Of a stretch of DNA of 64,000 nt, positions 1 through 8,401 are shown one piece after another (position 1 is the stretch's first letter; each line of letters begins with the position of its first letter). The stretch covers positions 1,736,001-1,800,000 of the forward strand of contig NZ_CP048407.1 of the NCBI RefSeq assembly GCF_003403315.2. The letters run 5' to 3'. The stretch is from Thermaerobacter sp. PB12/4term (GTDB lineage Bacteria > Bacillota > Sulfobacillia > Thermaerobacterales > Thermaerobacteraceae). Position numbers and translations under genes: made by a program. Under the pieces are notes generated by a model, which was not told where the DNA came from, made no database searches, and saw only the letters and a list, made by a program, of their open reading frames with translations.

Positions 1-924
1 CAGGCGGCCCAGCCCGACACCGACAGCTTCCGGCTGGTCTTCGCCGAGGCCGACCTGCTGCCCGCCCTGATCGTCGACCGGTTCGCCGGGGTGCTGGTGA
101 TCCAGACCCTGGCCCTGGGCATCGACCGCTGGCAGCCGCTGCTCGTCGAGCTGCTGGACGAGCTGGCGGCGCCCCAGGGAATCTACGAGCGCAACGACGT
201 GCCGGTCCGGGAGCTGGAGGGGTTGCCCCAGCGGGCCGGGTTCCTCAGGGGCCGGTTCGACCCGCGGGTGGTGATCCGGGAAAACGGGCTGCCGCTGGTG
301 GTGGACCTGGCCCGGGGGCATAAGACCGGCTACTTCCTGGACCAGCGGGACAACCGGGCCGCCCTGCGGCGTTACGTCAAGGGGGCCCGGGTCCTGGATG
401 CCTTCTGCCACACCGGGGCCTTCACCTGCCACGCCCTGGCCTACGGCGCCCGGGAGGTGGTGGCGGTGGACATCCAGGAAGAGGTCCTGGCGGTGGCCCG
501 CGAGAACGTGGAGCAGGTGCGCCGGCAGCTGGGCAGCGGCGAGGCCCGGGTGACCTTCCACCACGCCAACGCCTTCGACTTTCTGCGGGCTCGGGCGGCC
601 GAGGGCGACCGCTACGACGTGATCATCCTCGATCCCCCGGCCTTCGCCAAGAACCGCCAGGCGCTGCCCGGTGCTTACCGCGGGTACAAGGAGGTCAACC
701 TGCGGGCGATGAAGATGCTGCCGCCCGGCGGGATCCTGGTCACCTGCTCCTGCTCCTACCACATGACCCGCGACCTGTTCGAAGAGATGCTGCGCGACGC
801 CGCCCGGGATGTGGGCCGGCGGGTCCGGATCCTGGAGCGGCGGGGTGCCGCCCCCGACCACCCCGTCCTGCTGGGGGCGGGGGAAAGCGACTACCTCAAG
901 TGCTACATCGTCGAGGTATGGTAG
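1..924 (+). CDS. RlmI-like class I SAM-dependent rRNA methyltransferase, 5' end missing
   Basis: The reading frame is open from base 1, so the start and probably an N-terminal PUA domain lie outside the window; 307 residues are visible. The protein probably methylates cytosine-5 of 23S rRNA in the cytoplasm. The frame shows the pre-methyltransferase region (PALIVDRFAG), the family signature KTGYFLDQRDNR, SAM-binding motif I in LDAFCHTGAF, the acidic motif II in VVAVDIQ, and the DPPAFAKN motif followed by TCSCSYH. This order is that of the RlmI/YwbD (COG1092) family. The stop is followed by 77 bases before a convergent gene. The exact methylation site cannot be told from sequence. Confidence 0.9.
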   Translation, partial: QAAQPDTDSFRLVFAEADLLPALIVDRFAGVLVIQTLALGIDRWQPLLVELLDELAAPQGIYERNDVPVRELEGLPQRAGFLRGRFDPRVVIRENGLPLVVDLARGHKTGYFLDQRDNRAALRRYVKGARVLDAFCHTGAFTCHALAYGAREVVAVDIQEEVLAVARENVEQVRRQLGSGEARVTFHHANAFDFLRARAAEGDRYDVIILDPPAFAKNRQALPGAYRGYKEVNLRAMKMLPPGGILVTCSCSYHMTRDLFEEMLRDAARDVGRRVRILERRGAAPDHPVLLGAGESDYLKCYIVEVW

Positions 925-1001
925 AGGGGGCTTCCCGCCCAACAGGCACGGGTTGAACGGGCACGGGCTCGACCCGCACGGGCCGGGACCGCCCCCCGGT
1001 G

Positions 1002-1976
1002 CTAGCGGCCTAAGAGATCTTGCAGCGCCGGTTCGACCTCCGGGAACCGGAAGCGGAAGCCTGCTTCCCGGGCCCGGCGCGGCACGGCCCGCTGGCCGCT
1101 CAAGAGCAGGGCGTCGGCCATCTCCCCCAGGGCCAGGCGCAGGGCAACGGCCGGCGCCGGCAGCCAGGACGGCCGGCGCAGCACCCGCCCCAGGGCCCGG
1201 GCGAGGTCCCGGCTGGTCACCGGCTCAGGCGCCGTGCCGTTGAACGGGCCTTCCAGGTCCGGCGTTTCGATGAGGAAGGCGAACAGGGCCACCAGGTCGT
1301 CCAGGTGGATCCAGGGCATCCACTGCCGCCCATGACCCAGCGGTCCGCCGGCGCCCAGCCGGAAGGGAAGAACCAGCCGGGGCAGGGCGCCCCCCTCCCG
1401 GGCCAGGACGAGCCCCGTCCGCACCAGGACCACCCGCACGCCGGCCGCTCCGGCCTTGCGGGCCTCGGCTTCCCAATCCACGCAGACCCGGCTGAGGAAG
1501 TCGTCCCCCGGCGGCGCTTCCTCGTCGATCACCTCGTCGCCTCGGGGCCCGTAGTAGCCCACCGCCGACCCGCTCACCAGCACCGCCGGCCGGGGCTCGG
1601 CCGCCTCGATGGCCTGGACCAGCGCCCGGGTGGCCTGGATGCGGCTTTCCCGGATCCGCTCCTTCTGGCGCGGGGTCCAGCGGCCGGCGGCGATGGACTC
1701 CCCCGCCAGGTTGACCACCGCCCCCGCGCCGGCCACCGCCTCCCACCAGCCCGGCCGGGGGTCCCCGGACGCTACCGGTTTCGCCGTCCAGGACAGGTAG
1801 CGCAACGGCCCTCCGCCGCCATCCGCCCCCTCCCCGGCCGCCGGGCCGGCCGCCGTACCCGCGGGCCCGCCCTTGGCCCCCCGGGTGAGGATCACCACCT
1901 CATGCCCCTGCGCCTGCAGCCGGCGGGCGAGGGCCGATCCGATCAGGCCCGTGCCGCCGCTGATCACCACCCGCAT
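1002..1976 (-). CDS. TIGR01777 family epimerase (SDR39U1/YfcH type)
   Basis: This 324-residue protein is an extended short-chain dehydrogenase-like protein of unknown substrate. The N-terminus has the dinucleotide-binding GGTGLIG at residues 8-14. Family-specific stretches follow: [22 protein letters not shown] and SGSAVGYYG. The C-terminal 50 residues ([19 protein letters not shown] onward) match the DUF1731 tail of this family. A GAGGGAGGGAC ribosome-binding site precedes the ATG. It is convergent with the upstream methyltransferase and divergent from the MFS gene. The family's physiological reaction is not established, so only the fold is claimed. There is a small Gly/Ala-rich insert near residues 40-55. 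Confidence 0.9.
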   Translation of the reverse strand: MRVVISGGTGLIGSALARRLQAQGHEVVILTRGAKGGPAGTAAGPAAGEGADGGGGPLRYLSWTAKPVASGDPRPGWWEAVAGAGAVVNLAGESIAAGRWTPRQKERIRESRIQATRALVQAIEAAEPRPAVLVSGSAVGYYGPRGDEVIDEEAPPGDDFLSRVCVDWEAEARKAGAAGVRVVLVRTGLVLAREGGALPRLVLPFRLGAGGPLGHGRQWMPWIHLDDLVALFAFLIETPDLEGPFNGTAPEPVTSRDLARALGRVLRRPSWLPAPAVALRLALGEMADALLLSGQRAVPRRAREAGFRFRFPEVEPALQDLLGR

Positions 1977-2310
1977 GGTTGTCCCTCCCTCGCGGCCCCT
2001 GACCCTCTAGACGCCCTCTAACGTCGACCGATCCAAACGATCGTCGCGCCGAGATTCCCGCTTCCCACATAACGGCGCGGGTCGTCGCCACAGCCCTTTT
2101 AGGCCCGGCGGCTCACAGGCTGCTGCCGCAACTTCCCAATCCTTCCAGTTCACCGTCTGGACCGAGGGTCCCTGCTCCGCCGTTGCCGCGGCCACCGGGC
2201 GGGACCCTCCTCAGGGTACGTGCTGTCCCTTCGGAGCCGGCGGCGGGGTGCCCCCGGCCGGGCCATCCTCCGGGCACCTGCCAGCCCCTTGAGCCGCGGC
2301 GCGGCATCGG
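1977..2310. other. Gene-free spacer upstream of the MFS operon
   Basis: I see no convincing gene, RNA or terminator in this part of the divergent spacer. Open frames here lack ribosome-binding sites and recognisable protein sequence. The AT-rich block that begins at about 2311 belongs to the promoter described next. Confidence 0.5.
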
Positions 2311-2311
2311 C

Positions 2312-2376
2312 AACGTAAATTAAAAATTTTTATTGTGTGATTGACATATTCGATTATCCCGTTCATCATCGTCATG
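2312..2376 (+). promoter_or_regulatory. Probable promoter of the MFS-DUF2089-DUF4097 operon
   Basis: A consensus -35 TTGACA lies at 2341-2346 and a 4/6 -10 CATCAT at 2364-2369, with a 17-base spacer. The segment 2312-2335 is strikingly AT-rich for this genome and resembles an UP element. The predicted start near 2376 leaves a leader of about 34 bases before the GTG at 2410. Confidence 0.65.
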
Positions 2377-2409
2377 GAAGCCTTCCCAGGAACGGGAGGA
2401 GGAATCCCC

Positions 2410-3882
2410 GTGTCCGCCAGCGGCACCCCCACCGGCGCCCCGGCCCGCGACGCCTCGCCGGCCGGGCCTCCGGCGCGCCAGGCAGCGCCTGCACCCTCAG
2501 CGCGTGGACCTTCCCTCTGGCGCCACCGCCCCTTTGTCGTGCTGTGGCTGGCCCGGATCGTCTCCGTGGCCGGCGGCATGGCCAGCATGATGGCCATCCA
2601 GTGGTGGGTCCTGGAGACCACCGGCTCGGCCCAGCGGATGGCCAGCGTCAACGCGGTGGCCGCCCTGGTCATGGCCGTGGCCGGCCTGCCCGCCGGCGTG
2701 CTGGTTGACCGCTGGCACCGCGGCCGGTTCTTCCTGGTTCTCGAGATCGGGCGCGGCCTGGTGATGGCCGCCCTGGCCGCCCTGCTTTTCACCGGACAGG
2801 CGAGCCTTCCCGCGGTCCTGGTGCTTCTCGCCGTGGACGCCGCGGGCCTGGCGCTCTTCATGCCCCTGAGCAGCGCCATCTGGCCAGAGCTGGTGCCGCC
2901 CCAGCAGCTGGCGGCGGCCAACGGCCTGGTGGCCACCGGCGAGAGCGTGGGCCGCATCGCCGGACCCGCCCTGGGCGGCATGCTGGCCAGCCGGCATGCG
3001 GGCTGGGCCGCCCTGGTCGACGCCGTCTCCTATGCCGTCTCGGCCGTGGCCATCCTGCTGGCGGGGGCCCTGGGCTGGAAGGCGCCTGCGGGGTCTTCGC
3101 CGGCCGAGGGCGCCGCCGGCCGGTCCGTAGCCCCATCGGAGGCCGGTGGTCCAGCGGCGCCCCGGGCAGGCCGTGACGCCGGCAGGCGCCCGGCGGGCCC
3201 GGCCGGGGGCCCCCACGGGTCCTTCGCCGGCCAGTTCCGGGAGGGGTTGGCGGCCGTCTTCGGGCGGCCCGACCTGGGCCCCTTCTTCATCCTGGTGTCG
3301 GTCCTCAACCTGGCGTTCGCCGCTTCCTTCGTCCTGATCCCCGTGGTGGTGCAGCGAGTGCTGCAAGGGGGACCGCAGGTTCTGGGGTGGATCCAGGCAT
3401 CCTTTGCCGTGGGCGCCTTGACCGGCGGCCTGCTGGCGGGAACCGGGCGAGGGCCGCGCCGGGCCCGGGGCTGGATGCAACTGATCGTCCTCCAGGCCCT
3501 CCTTTGCACCGTCCTGGGCTCGAGCCGCTGGCTGCCCGCCAGCATCGCCGCCGGGTGGGTCTTCGGCGTGGTCAACGCCCTGGTCAACGTGGCCGCCACC
3601 ACCATGCTCCAGCAGGCGGTGGCGCCCGGTCTCCGCGGCCGGGTGTTCGGCCTGCTCTACACCGTGGCCATGATCCTGCAACCCCTGGGCCAGATGGCCG
3701 GCGGCACCCTGGCGGACCGGGTTCCCGTCCCCAGCATCTTCGCCGCCACGGCGCTTTTCACCGTGCTCGCCCTGGCCGTAGCCTGGTGGCGGGCCCCGGC
3801 CATGCGCACCCTGCTGGATCGCCCCGCCGCCGGGAACGCCGCCGCGCCCCGGTCCGGGGCTGTGGAGGTGAATCTCGGATGA
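2410..3882 (+). CDS. MFS transporter, probable drug/metabolite exporter
   Basis: This is a membrane transporter of the major facilitator superfamily (490 residues) with about 12 hydrophobic segments. After a roughly 40-residue Ala/Pro-rich cytoplasmic leader, helix 1 starts at RPFVVLWLARIVSVAGG. The loop 2-3 signature reads GVLVDRWHRGRF. A central hydrophilic Gly/Pro/Ala insert near residues 230-275 separates the two six-helix halves. GTG 2410 is chosen because GGGAGGAGGA ends 7 bases upstream; an earlier in-frame ATG lies within the promoter region. The pattern resembles MFS_3/Bcr-type exporters; the substrate is unknown. The stop overlaps the next start as ATGA. Confidence 0.85.
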   Translation: MSASGTPTGAPARDASPAGPPARQAAPAPSARGPSLWRHRPFVVLWLARIVSVAGGMASMMAIQWWVLETTGSAQRMASVNAVAALVMAVAGLPAGVLVDRWHRGRFFLVLEIGRGLVMAALAALLFTGQASLPAVLVLLAVDAAGLALFMPLSSAIWPELVPPQQLAAANGLVATGESVGRIAGPALGGMLASRHAGWAALVDAVSYAVSAVAILLAGALGWKAPAGSSPAEGAAGRSVAPSEAGGPAAPRAGRDAGRRPAGPAGGPHGSFAGQFREGLAAVFGRPDLGPFFILVSVLNLAFAASFVLIPVVVQRVLQGGPQVLGWIQASFAVGALTGGLLAGTGRGPRRARGWMQLIVLQALLCTVLGSSRWLPASIAAGWVFGVVNALVNVAATTMLQQAVAPGLRGRVFGLLYTVAMILQPLGQMAGGTLADRVPVPSIFAATALFTVLALAVAWWRAPAMRTLLDRPAAGNAAAPRSGAVEVNLG

Positions 3883-4400
3883 GACCGCCCTTTGAAGTTC
3901 CCGCCCGCTGCCCCCACTGCGGCCACGGCCTGGAGGTCCGGGAGGTGGTCTGCCCGGTGTGCGCGACCCAGATCCGGTCCCGGTACCGGCTGAGCCCCTT
4001 CGACCTCCTGGATCCGGAGCAGCGGCGGTTTGCCCTGCTCTTCCTGCGGGCGGCCGGCAACCTCCGGGAGATGGAGCGGCTGCTGGGGGTGTCGTACCCC
4101 ACGGTGCGCAAGAAGCTGGACGAGATCATCGAGGCCCTGGGCGGCCCGGCCGCGGCGGGCTCCGGCGCAGGGGGAGCCGGTTCGCCCGGCGCCGATTCCC
4201 CCAGGGCACGAACCCGGCAGGCCATCCTGGAGCGGGTGCGGCGGGGCGAGCTGGCGGTGGACGAGGCGCTGGAACTGTTGAGCGGTGCGGGTCCGGCCAG
4301 CGGCCCGGGGCCCGGCTCCCGCCCGGCAGCCGGCTTCGCCGGCGGCCTGGACCTTGAGGAGCACCCTGTTCGGCCTGGGGAAGGGGAGGAACCGCAATGA
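3879..4400 (+). CDS. DUF2089 family zinc-ribbon/HTH protein
   Basis: A 173-residue probable DNA-binding regulator. The first 30 residues hold a zinc ribbon with two Cys pairs (CPHCGHG and CPVCATQ). A helical region follows, with a helix-turn-helix at about residues 65-88 (NLREMERLLGVSYPTVRKKL), the hallmark of the DUF2089 family. A Gly/Pro linker leads to a short helical element RQAILERVRRGELAVDEALE, which is echoed at the C-terminus of the next protein. Start and stop overlap the flanking genes by 4 bases each (ATGA), implying translational coupling in one operon. A local regulator of this operon is a reasonable inference; no target is known. Confidence 0.8.
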   Translation: MRPPFEVPARCPHCGHGLEVREVVCPVCATQIRSRYRLSPFDLLDPEQRRFALLFLRAAGNLREMERLLGVSYPTVRKKLDEIIEALGGPAAAGSGAGGAGSPGADSPRARTRQAILERVRRGELAVDEALELLSGAGPASGPGPGSRPAAGFAGGLDLEEHPVRPGEGEEPQ

Positions 4401-5665
4401 AGGAGCACACGGCCGGGTCCCGGCTGGTGGAAGGCGTGCGCCGGGTGGAGGTCCACGGCGGGCGGCTGGCGGTGCGGGTTCGTCCGGGTCCCGGGCTGTA
4501 CTGGGAGGGGCCGCCCTCGCTCGTGGCGGAGCGGGAGGGCGAGGCCCTGGTCCTGCGCACCCCCCACCCCCGCCGCTGGACGGGCTGGATCGGGCCCGAG
4601 GAGCAGCTCGGCCTGACCTTGCCGCCGGCGGTCGAGGCCCTTGTGGTGCGCTGCACGGGCGAGGTCGACCTGCGGGATCTGGACCTGGAGGCCGACCTGC
4701 ACGTGCGGGCGGGTGATCTCAGGGCCTCAGGCTGCCGCGGCCGCTGGCGCATCCGCACGGGCGCGGGGGACGTCACCCTGGTGGGCCAGCAGGGGGACCT
4801 GGAGGTGCAGACGGGAGCCGGCGAGGTGGCGGTGCGGGGCGGCCGGCTGCGCAGGGTGCGCATCCGGACCGGAGCCGGCGACGTCTTCTTCGACGCGGAG
4901 GTGGAGGCGGAGGCCGAGGTCACCACCGGGGCCGGCTCCGTCGACCTGCGGCCCCGCAACCAGGGGGCGGCCCGGGTGCAGGCGCGGTCCGGGTTCGGCA
5001 ACGTGGTCCTCGACCTGGCCGGCGTGCGGGGCGGGCGCCTGGAGCTGCAAACCGGGGCGGGGACGATCCACCTGCCCGGGGGGATCCACGTGGGCCGCCG
5101 GGGCGGTCTGGGCCAGCGGGTCGTGGACAGCCTGGGGCCCGGCGAGGGCACCGTGGAGATCACCACGGGAGCGGGGAACATCCGGGTGGTGGGCTACGGC
5201 GCGGCGGACCCCGCCGGCCGGGGTGAGGGCGCCGGATCGGTGCCGGGGCCCTCAACGGCTCCGCCCGCCGGACCGGCCCGGCCGGAGGATCCGGCCCCCA
5301 GACCCGGCCCGGCCGGAGCCGCCTCGCCGCCACCGGGAGCGGAATCCAGTCCTGGGCAGGCCGCGCCGGGGCATCCCGGCCCGGGCGGTGCTGCCATGGG
5401 CTTCGCCTCCGGCTCCGGCACCGGTGCGGCCGCCTCCGGCGGGACTCCGGCCCCCGCAGGAACCCCCGAGGCCCCGGGGGCCCGGGGCGACGCACCCGCA
5501 CCGGCCAGGCCGTCGCCGCCTCCCAAGGGCGGCGGCCGCGGCCCCTACCACCACCCGCGCCAGGTGCTGGAGGCCCTGGCCCGAGGGGAGCTCACGGTGG
5601 AAGAGGCCGACCGCTGGCTCGAGGCCCTCGAGCGCGCCGGTAGGGGTGGCGAAAGAGAGGCCTGA
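4397..5665 (+). CDS. DUF4097-type beta-repeat protein with C-terminal SHOCT-like motif
   Basis: A 422-residue protein of unknown function. Residues about 60-265 are built of repeated short beta strands around the phrase TGAG(D/E/S/T)V, giving at least six repeats such as IRTGAGDV, VQTGAGEV and VTTGAGSV. This fits the adhesin-like DUF4097 solenoid. Residues about 275-385 are a Pro/Gly/Ala-rich linker. The last 35 residues contain RQVLEALARGELTVEEADR, a helical hairpin very like the C-terminus of the DUF2089 protein just upstream. There is no signal peptide or membrane segment, so it is probably cytosolic. Similar DUF4097 proteins occur beside stress/envelope regulators (B. subtilis YvlB type); the role here is unknown. 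Confidence 0.75.
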   Translation: MKEHTAGSRLVEGVRRVEVHGGRLAVRVRPGPGLYWEGPPSLVAEREGEALVLRTPHPRRWTGWIGPEEQLGLTLPPAVEALVVRCTGEVDLRDLDLEADLHVRAGDLRASGCRGRWRIRTGAGDVTLVGQQGDLEVQTGAGEVAVRGGRLRRVRIRTGAGDVFFDAEVEAEAEVTTGAGSVDLRPRNQGAARVQARSGFGNVVLDLAGVRGGRLELQTGAGTIHLPGGIHVGRRGGLGQRVVDSLGPGEGTVEITTGAGNIRVVGYGAADPAGRGEGAGSVPGPSTAPPAGPARPEDPAPRPGPAGAASPPPGAESSPGQAAPGHPGPGGAAMGFASGSGTGAAASGGTPAPAGTPEAPGARGDAPAPARPSPPPKGGGRGPYHHPRQVLEALARGELTVEEADRWLEALERAGRGGEREA

Positions 5666-5822
5666 CGGCCCGGCCGCCTGCCGGTTCAGGACACGCACCG
5701 CGCCCCGCCTGCCGCCTGCGCCATGCATAGTCCTGGAAAGCCGTGGGCACCTTGGAACCGGCGCCCCACCACGGGAGCGGGTCACCCCTGCGGAGGGTGG
5801 GGCGCCGGGGAGGGTTCGTCCC

Positions 5823-6188
5823 GTGCACGTGCTGATGTTCGACCCGGCCAGCACCACCTGGCATTACGGGTACATTCCCGGCGCCTCCCGCACCCCCACC
5901 CAGGGCACCCTGCGACCGGTCAGCGCCACCCTCTGGTTCGGCATCGTGCTGTCGCTGCTGCGGGGGGCGGGGTACGCCCTGCCGTCGCCGCCCTCGGGGG
6001 AGGCGGCGTCGGCGCTGGTCAGCTGGGACCGGGAGGGCAACGCCTCCGTCTTTCCCCTGGGGAAGAACGCCGCCGACCGCTGGACGGAGCTCGGCCACGT
6101 CCTCCACCGCGTGGCCCAGTCGCTGATCGAGGATCCCGAGGCCTGGGAGACGGCCATCATCGAACCCGAGGGCGGGGGCAAGGGCTAG
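5823..6188 (+). CDS. Hypothetical protein, 121 residues
   Basis: No family is recognised. GTG 5823 is chosen because GGGGAGGG lies 8 bases upstream; an ATG four codons later is possible. The product is soluble, with a aromatic N-terminal part (STTWHYGYIPGAS) and a middle LWFGIVLSLLRGAGYALP that could be one short hydrophobic helix. The C-terminal part has the look of a folded alpha/beta protein rather than random high-GC translation. It is separated by 157 bases from the DUF4097 gene and converges on the winged-helix gene. Codon use matches its neighbours, so I treat it as real. Confidence 0.55.
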   Translation: MHVLMFDPASTTWHYGYIPGASRTPTQGTLRPVSATLWFGIVLSLLRGAGYALPSPPSGEAASALVSWDREGNASVFPLGKNAADRWTELGHVLHRVAQSLIEDPEAWETAIIEPEGGGKG

Positions 6189-6294
6189 CCGGCCGTTCCC
6201 CCACCCCCGCGCCCCTTGTCGCGGGCCCCACGACCGGCTTGCCCTTGGCACACGGGTCCTCGGCAAACCGGCGATGCTGCCGCGGGCCCGCCTT

Positions 6295-6843
6295 TCATCC
6301 CCCGCAGCAGGCCCATCCGCTGGTGGCGGGCGGCAGCCCCAGCCGGATCCGGACCTCTGCCAGCAGGGAAGGCACCTGGGGGATACAGGGGCATTCCCTC
6401 AGGATTTCGGACAACCAGAACGCAGCTTCCGCCCACTGCTCGCGTTCCATGGCGACCGCCGCCCGGTCAAAATAGGCGTGGGCGGGATGGACCATCACCC
6501 GCAGGTGGGACCTTCCACCCCGGCCGGGTTGGGGCCGCCAGGCGACGAGGCCCCACCGGGCCAGGCGCCGCAGCATCTGCTGGGCGGCACGGCGAGAACA
6601 TCCCCAGACTCGGGCGATCTCGTCCACGGTGACCAGTGCACCGAACGGCTCCCTTCCAAGCTGACCTTCACCGGCACCGGCGGTCTCGGCACCCCGCTGG
6701 CCCAACCAGTGGGCGAGCGTGATGAACCGGTCGAGGACAAGCCCGGTCTTGCCCGTCGTGCGGGCGGGGGGCTTATCTCGAGCCGCTTCCTTGCTCCGCG
6801 ATTGATTGGGGCTCCGTAATGGATTGCGAGGTCGCGGATTCAT
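6295..6843 (-). CDS. Winged-helix protein resembling the N-terminus of SgrR
   Basis: A 182-residue probable transcription regulator. Residues about 35-110 (LDRFITLAHWL, then VTVDEIARVWGCSRRAAQQM, then RWGLVAWRPQPGRGGRSHL) match the winged helix that opens SgrR-type regulators: helix-turn-helix followed by a Gly/Arg wing. The solute-binding domain of true SgrR is absent. The C-terminal 70 residues form an Ala/Trp-rich helical part ending in GWACCGG. Its start lies three bases after the ArsI stop, so the two are likely co-transcribed; a role in controlling arsI is inference. The ribosome-binding site is weak, and an internal start cannot be excluded. Confidence 0.65.
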   Translation of the reverse strand: MNPRPRNPLRSPNQSRSKEAARDKPPARTTGKTGLVLDRFITLAHWLGQRGAETAGAGEGQLGREPFGALVTVDEIARVWGCSRRAAQQMLRRLARWGLVAWRPQPGRGGRSHLRVMVHPAHAYFDRAAVAMEREQWAEAAFWLSEILRECPCIPQVPSLLAEVRIRLGLPPATSGWACCGG

Positions 6844-6846
6844 CGC

Positions 6847-7311
6847 TCATCCCGCACAGCATCCGGCGCAACAGGCAGAGGCGCCGGCGGGCTCGCAGCA
6901 GCCGGAACCCGGCTCGTCGCTGCTGTAGCGTTCCGCTACGAAGAAGACTTCCCAGCGGTGACCGTCAGGGTCCTCCACCCAGAATTTTTCCTGCCGCGAG
7001 TAGCAACACAGGACATCCGTTTCGGCCTTCGCCTTCAGGCCGCTGTTTTGCACCCTTTGCAAGGCGGACCGGACGGCGGCGACCGATTCCACTTCGATCC
7101 CAAAGTGGTACCCTGGGGTGGCCGGTGGCGCCGCACCTTCGCCGGTTTCTGCCGCCTTCGTTGCGGTCAACGCAAGATTGAGGGCGGGCTCGTCCAGAAG
7201 AAACTGGGCGTAACCGGGTAGCACGCGGCTCGGCGACCGGCCCAGGAAGCGCCGGTAGAAGTCGACGGATGCCGCAAGGTCGGTGACGGGGAGGCCGACG
7301 TGAACCCGCAT
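6847..7311 (-). CDS. arsI: ArsI/CadI-type glyoxalase-fold protein, probable organoarsenical C-As lyase
   Basis: ArsI is a non-haem Fe(II) dioxygenase that cleaves the C-As bond of trivalent methyl- or aryl-arsenicals; CadI is its close relative. The 154-residue protein starts MRVHVGLPVTDL, with GGAGGTGG 5 bases upstream of the ATG. Expected ligands are visible: His4, His69 and Glu121 for iron, and the vicinal pair Cys102-Cys103 (DVLCCYSRQEKFWVEDPDG) for the arsenical. The C-terminus is unusually cysteine-rich, with three further CC pairs in the last 20 residues. The gene lies 151 bases after trpA on the same strand. No ArsR-type regulator or arsenite pump is nearby. Confidence 0.8.
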   Translation of the reverse strand: MRVHVGLPVTDLAASVDFYRRFLGRSPSRVLPGYAQFLLDEPALNLALTATKAAETGEGAAPPATPGYHFGIEVESVAAVRSALQRVQNSGLKAKAETDVLCCYSRQEKFWVEDPDGHRWEVFFVAERYSSDEPGSGCCEPAGASACCAGCCAG

Positions 7312-7462
7312 TCGGACCACCTCCGGGGGATTTCTGTTCCCATGGTGCAAGGCAACGGCCGCAGGGAAAAGTGAGAGTTCTGTTGCCCATCTTGCACGGT
7401 TTAGGACCCCCGGAGGCCTCCGGTGCGGTTGGGCTGCCGCTCGGCGTCCGGTCCCGCCCTCG

Positions 7463-8401
7463 TCAAGGCCGGTTCCCCGTCAGAGCCCGCCGAAGGGTCG
7501 TCACGAAGGCGGTCGCCGCATCCACCACCGCGCGAACCCTCGCCTGTTCGTCTGTGGACGAGCTATCCCGGGCCGCCTCCTCGATCCGCTCCACCAGGGC
7601 GGAGCCCACGATGACGCCGTCGGCATGGGCGGCCAGGGCCCGGGCCTGCTCCGGCCCCGAGACGCCAAAGCCGATGGCCACCGGCCGCGGCCCCGCCGAC
7701 CGGACGCGGTCCAGCCACGCGGGCAGCTCCTCGGGCAGGTTCCTCCGCGCCCCCGTCACCCCCGTCACCGAGACGCAGTAGACGAACCCGCCCCGCCCGG
7801 CTGCGGCCCGCCGCACATGCTCGGGCGAGCTGGTGGGCGCCACCATGGGGATCAGGTGCAGTCCGGCCGCCCGGAAGGCGGCCTCGGCCCGGCCCCGCTC
7901 CACCATGGGCAGGTCGGGGACGATCACCCCGTCCAGGCCGGCGGCGGCCAGGGGGCCGGGGTCGTCCAGCAGGCCACGGACCAAGAGGGGGTTGGCGTAG
8001 GTCAGCAGCACCAGGGCCCCGTCCACGCCCTGGACCCGCAGGTCGCGCACCAGATCCAGGACCCCCGCCAGCCGCACCCCGCGGGCCAGGGCCTTCTGGG
8101 TCGACTGCTGGATGGTGGGCCCGTCGGCCAGGGGATCGGAAAAGGGCATCCCCACCTCCACCACGTCGGCGCCCGCGGCGAACAGCGCGGGCACCAGTTG
8201 CCGGGTGACCGCCAGGTCGGGGTGCCCAGCCGTGACGTACACGATCAGCGCCGCCCGCCCCTCGGAGCGGGCCCGGGCCAGAGCGCCGTCAAGGCGGTTG
8301 ACCGGCTCGGCCACCTCCGCGCCGGCCGCCACCCCACCGGCCGCCGGCCCACCGGCCGCCGCTCCACCCCCTACCGCCCCACCGGCTACCGCTGGATCCA
8401 C
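7463..8401 (-). CDS. trpA: Tryptophan synthase alpha subunit
   Basis: TrpA cleaves indole-3-glycerol phosphate to indole and glyceraldehyde-3-phosphate, passing indole to TrpB. The barrel is complete: the catalytic Glu lies in [17 protein letters not shown], the catalytic Asp in VIVPDLP, and phosphate-binding loops in VTGVTGAR and [12 protein letters not shown] 8401 is chosen because AAGGGGGAG ends 5 bases upstream inside trpB; a TTG at 8449 would add 16 residues. Even so, the first 35 or so residues are an Ala/Gly-rich extension before [14 protein letters not shown], where typical TrpA begins. Last gene of the trp operon; it overlaps the end of trpB by 16 bases. Confidence 0.95.
   Translation of the reverse strand: MDPAVAGGAVGGGAAAGGPAAGGVAAGAEVAEPVNRLDGALARARSEGRAALIVYVTAGHPDLAVTRQLVPALFAAGADVVEVGMPFSDPLADGPTIQQSTQKALARGVRLAGVLDLVRDLRVQGVDGALVLLTYANPLLVRGLLDDPGPLAAAGLDGVIVPDLPMVERGRAEAAFRAAGLHLIPMVAPTSSPEHVRRAAAGRGGFVYCVSVTGVTGARRNLPEELPAWLDRVRSAGPRPVAIGFGVSGPEQARALAAHADGVIVGSALVERIEEAARDSSSTDEQARVRAVVDAATAFVTTLRRALTGNRP

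Noticed and set aside
7409-7422. CCGGAGGCCTCCGG palindrome between trpA and arsI as a terminator
   Set aside because: It has no loop and no U tract, so it cannot be called a terminator; transcription may continue from trpA into arsI.
8325-8395. CCACCGGCCGCCG-like repeats as a functional repeat array
   Set aside because: They are imperfect GC-rich microrepeats that encode the Ala/Gly leader of TrpA and the TrpB tail, best seen as low-complexity expansion.
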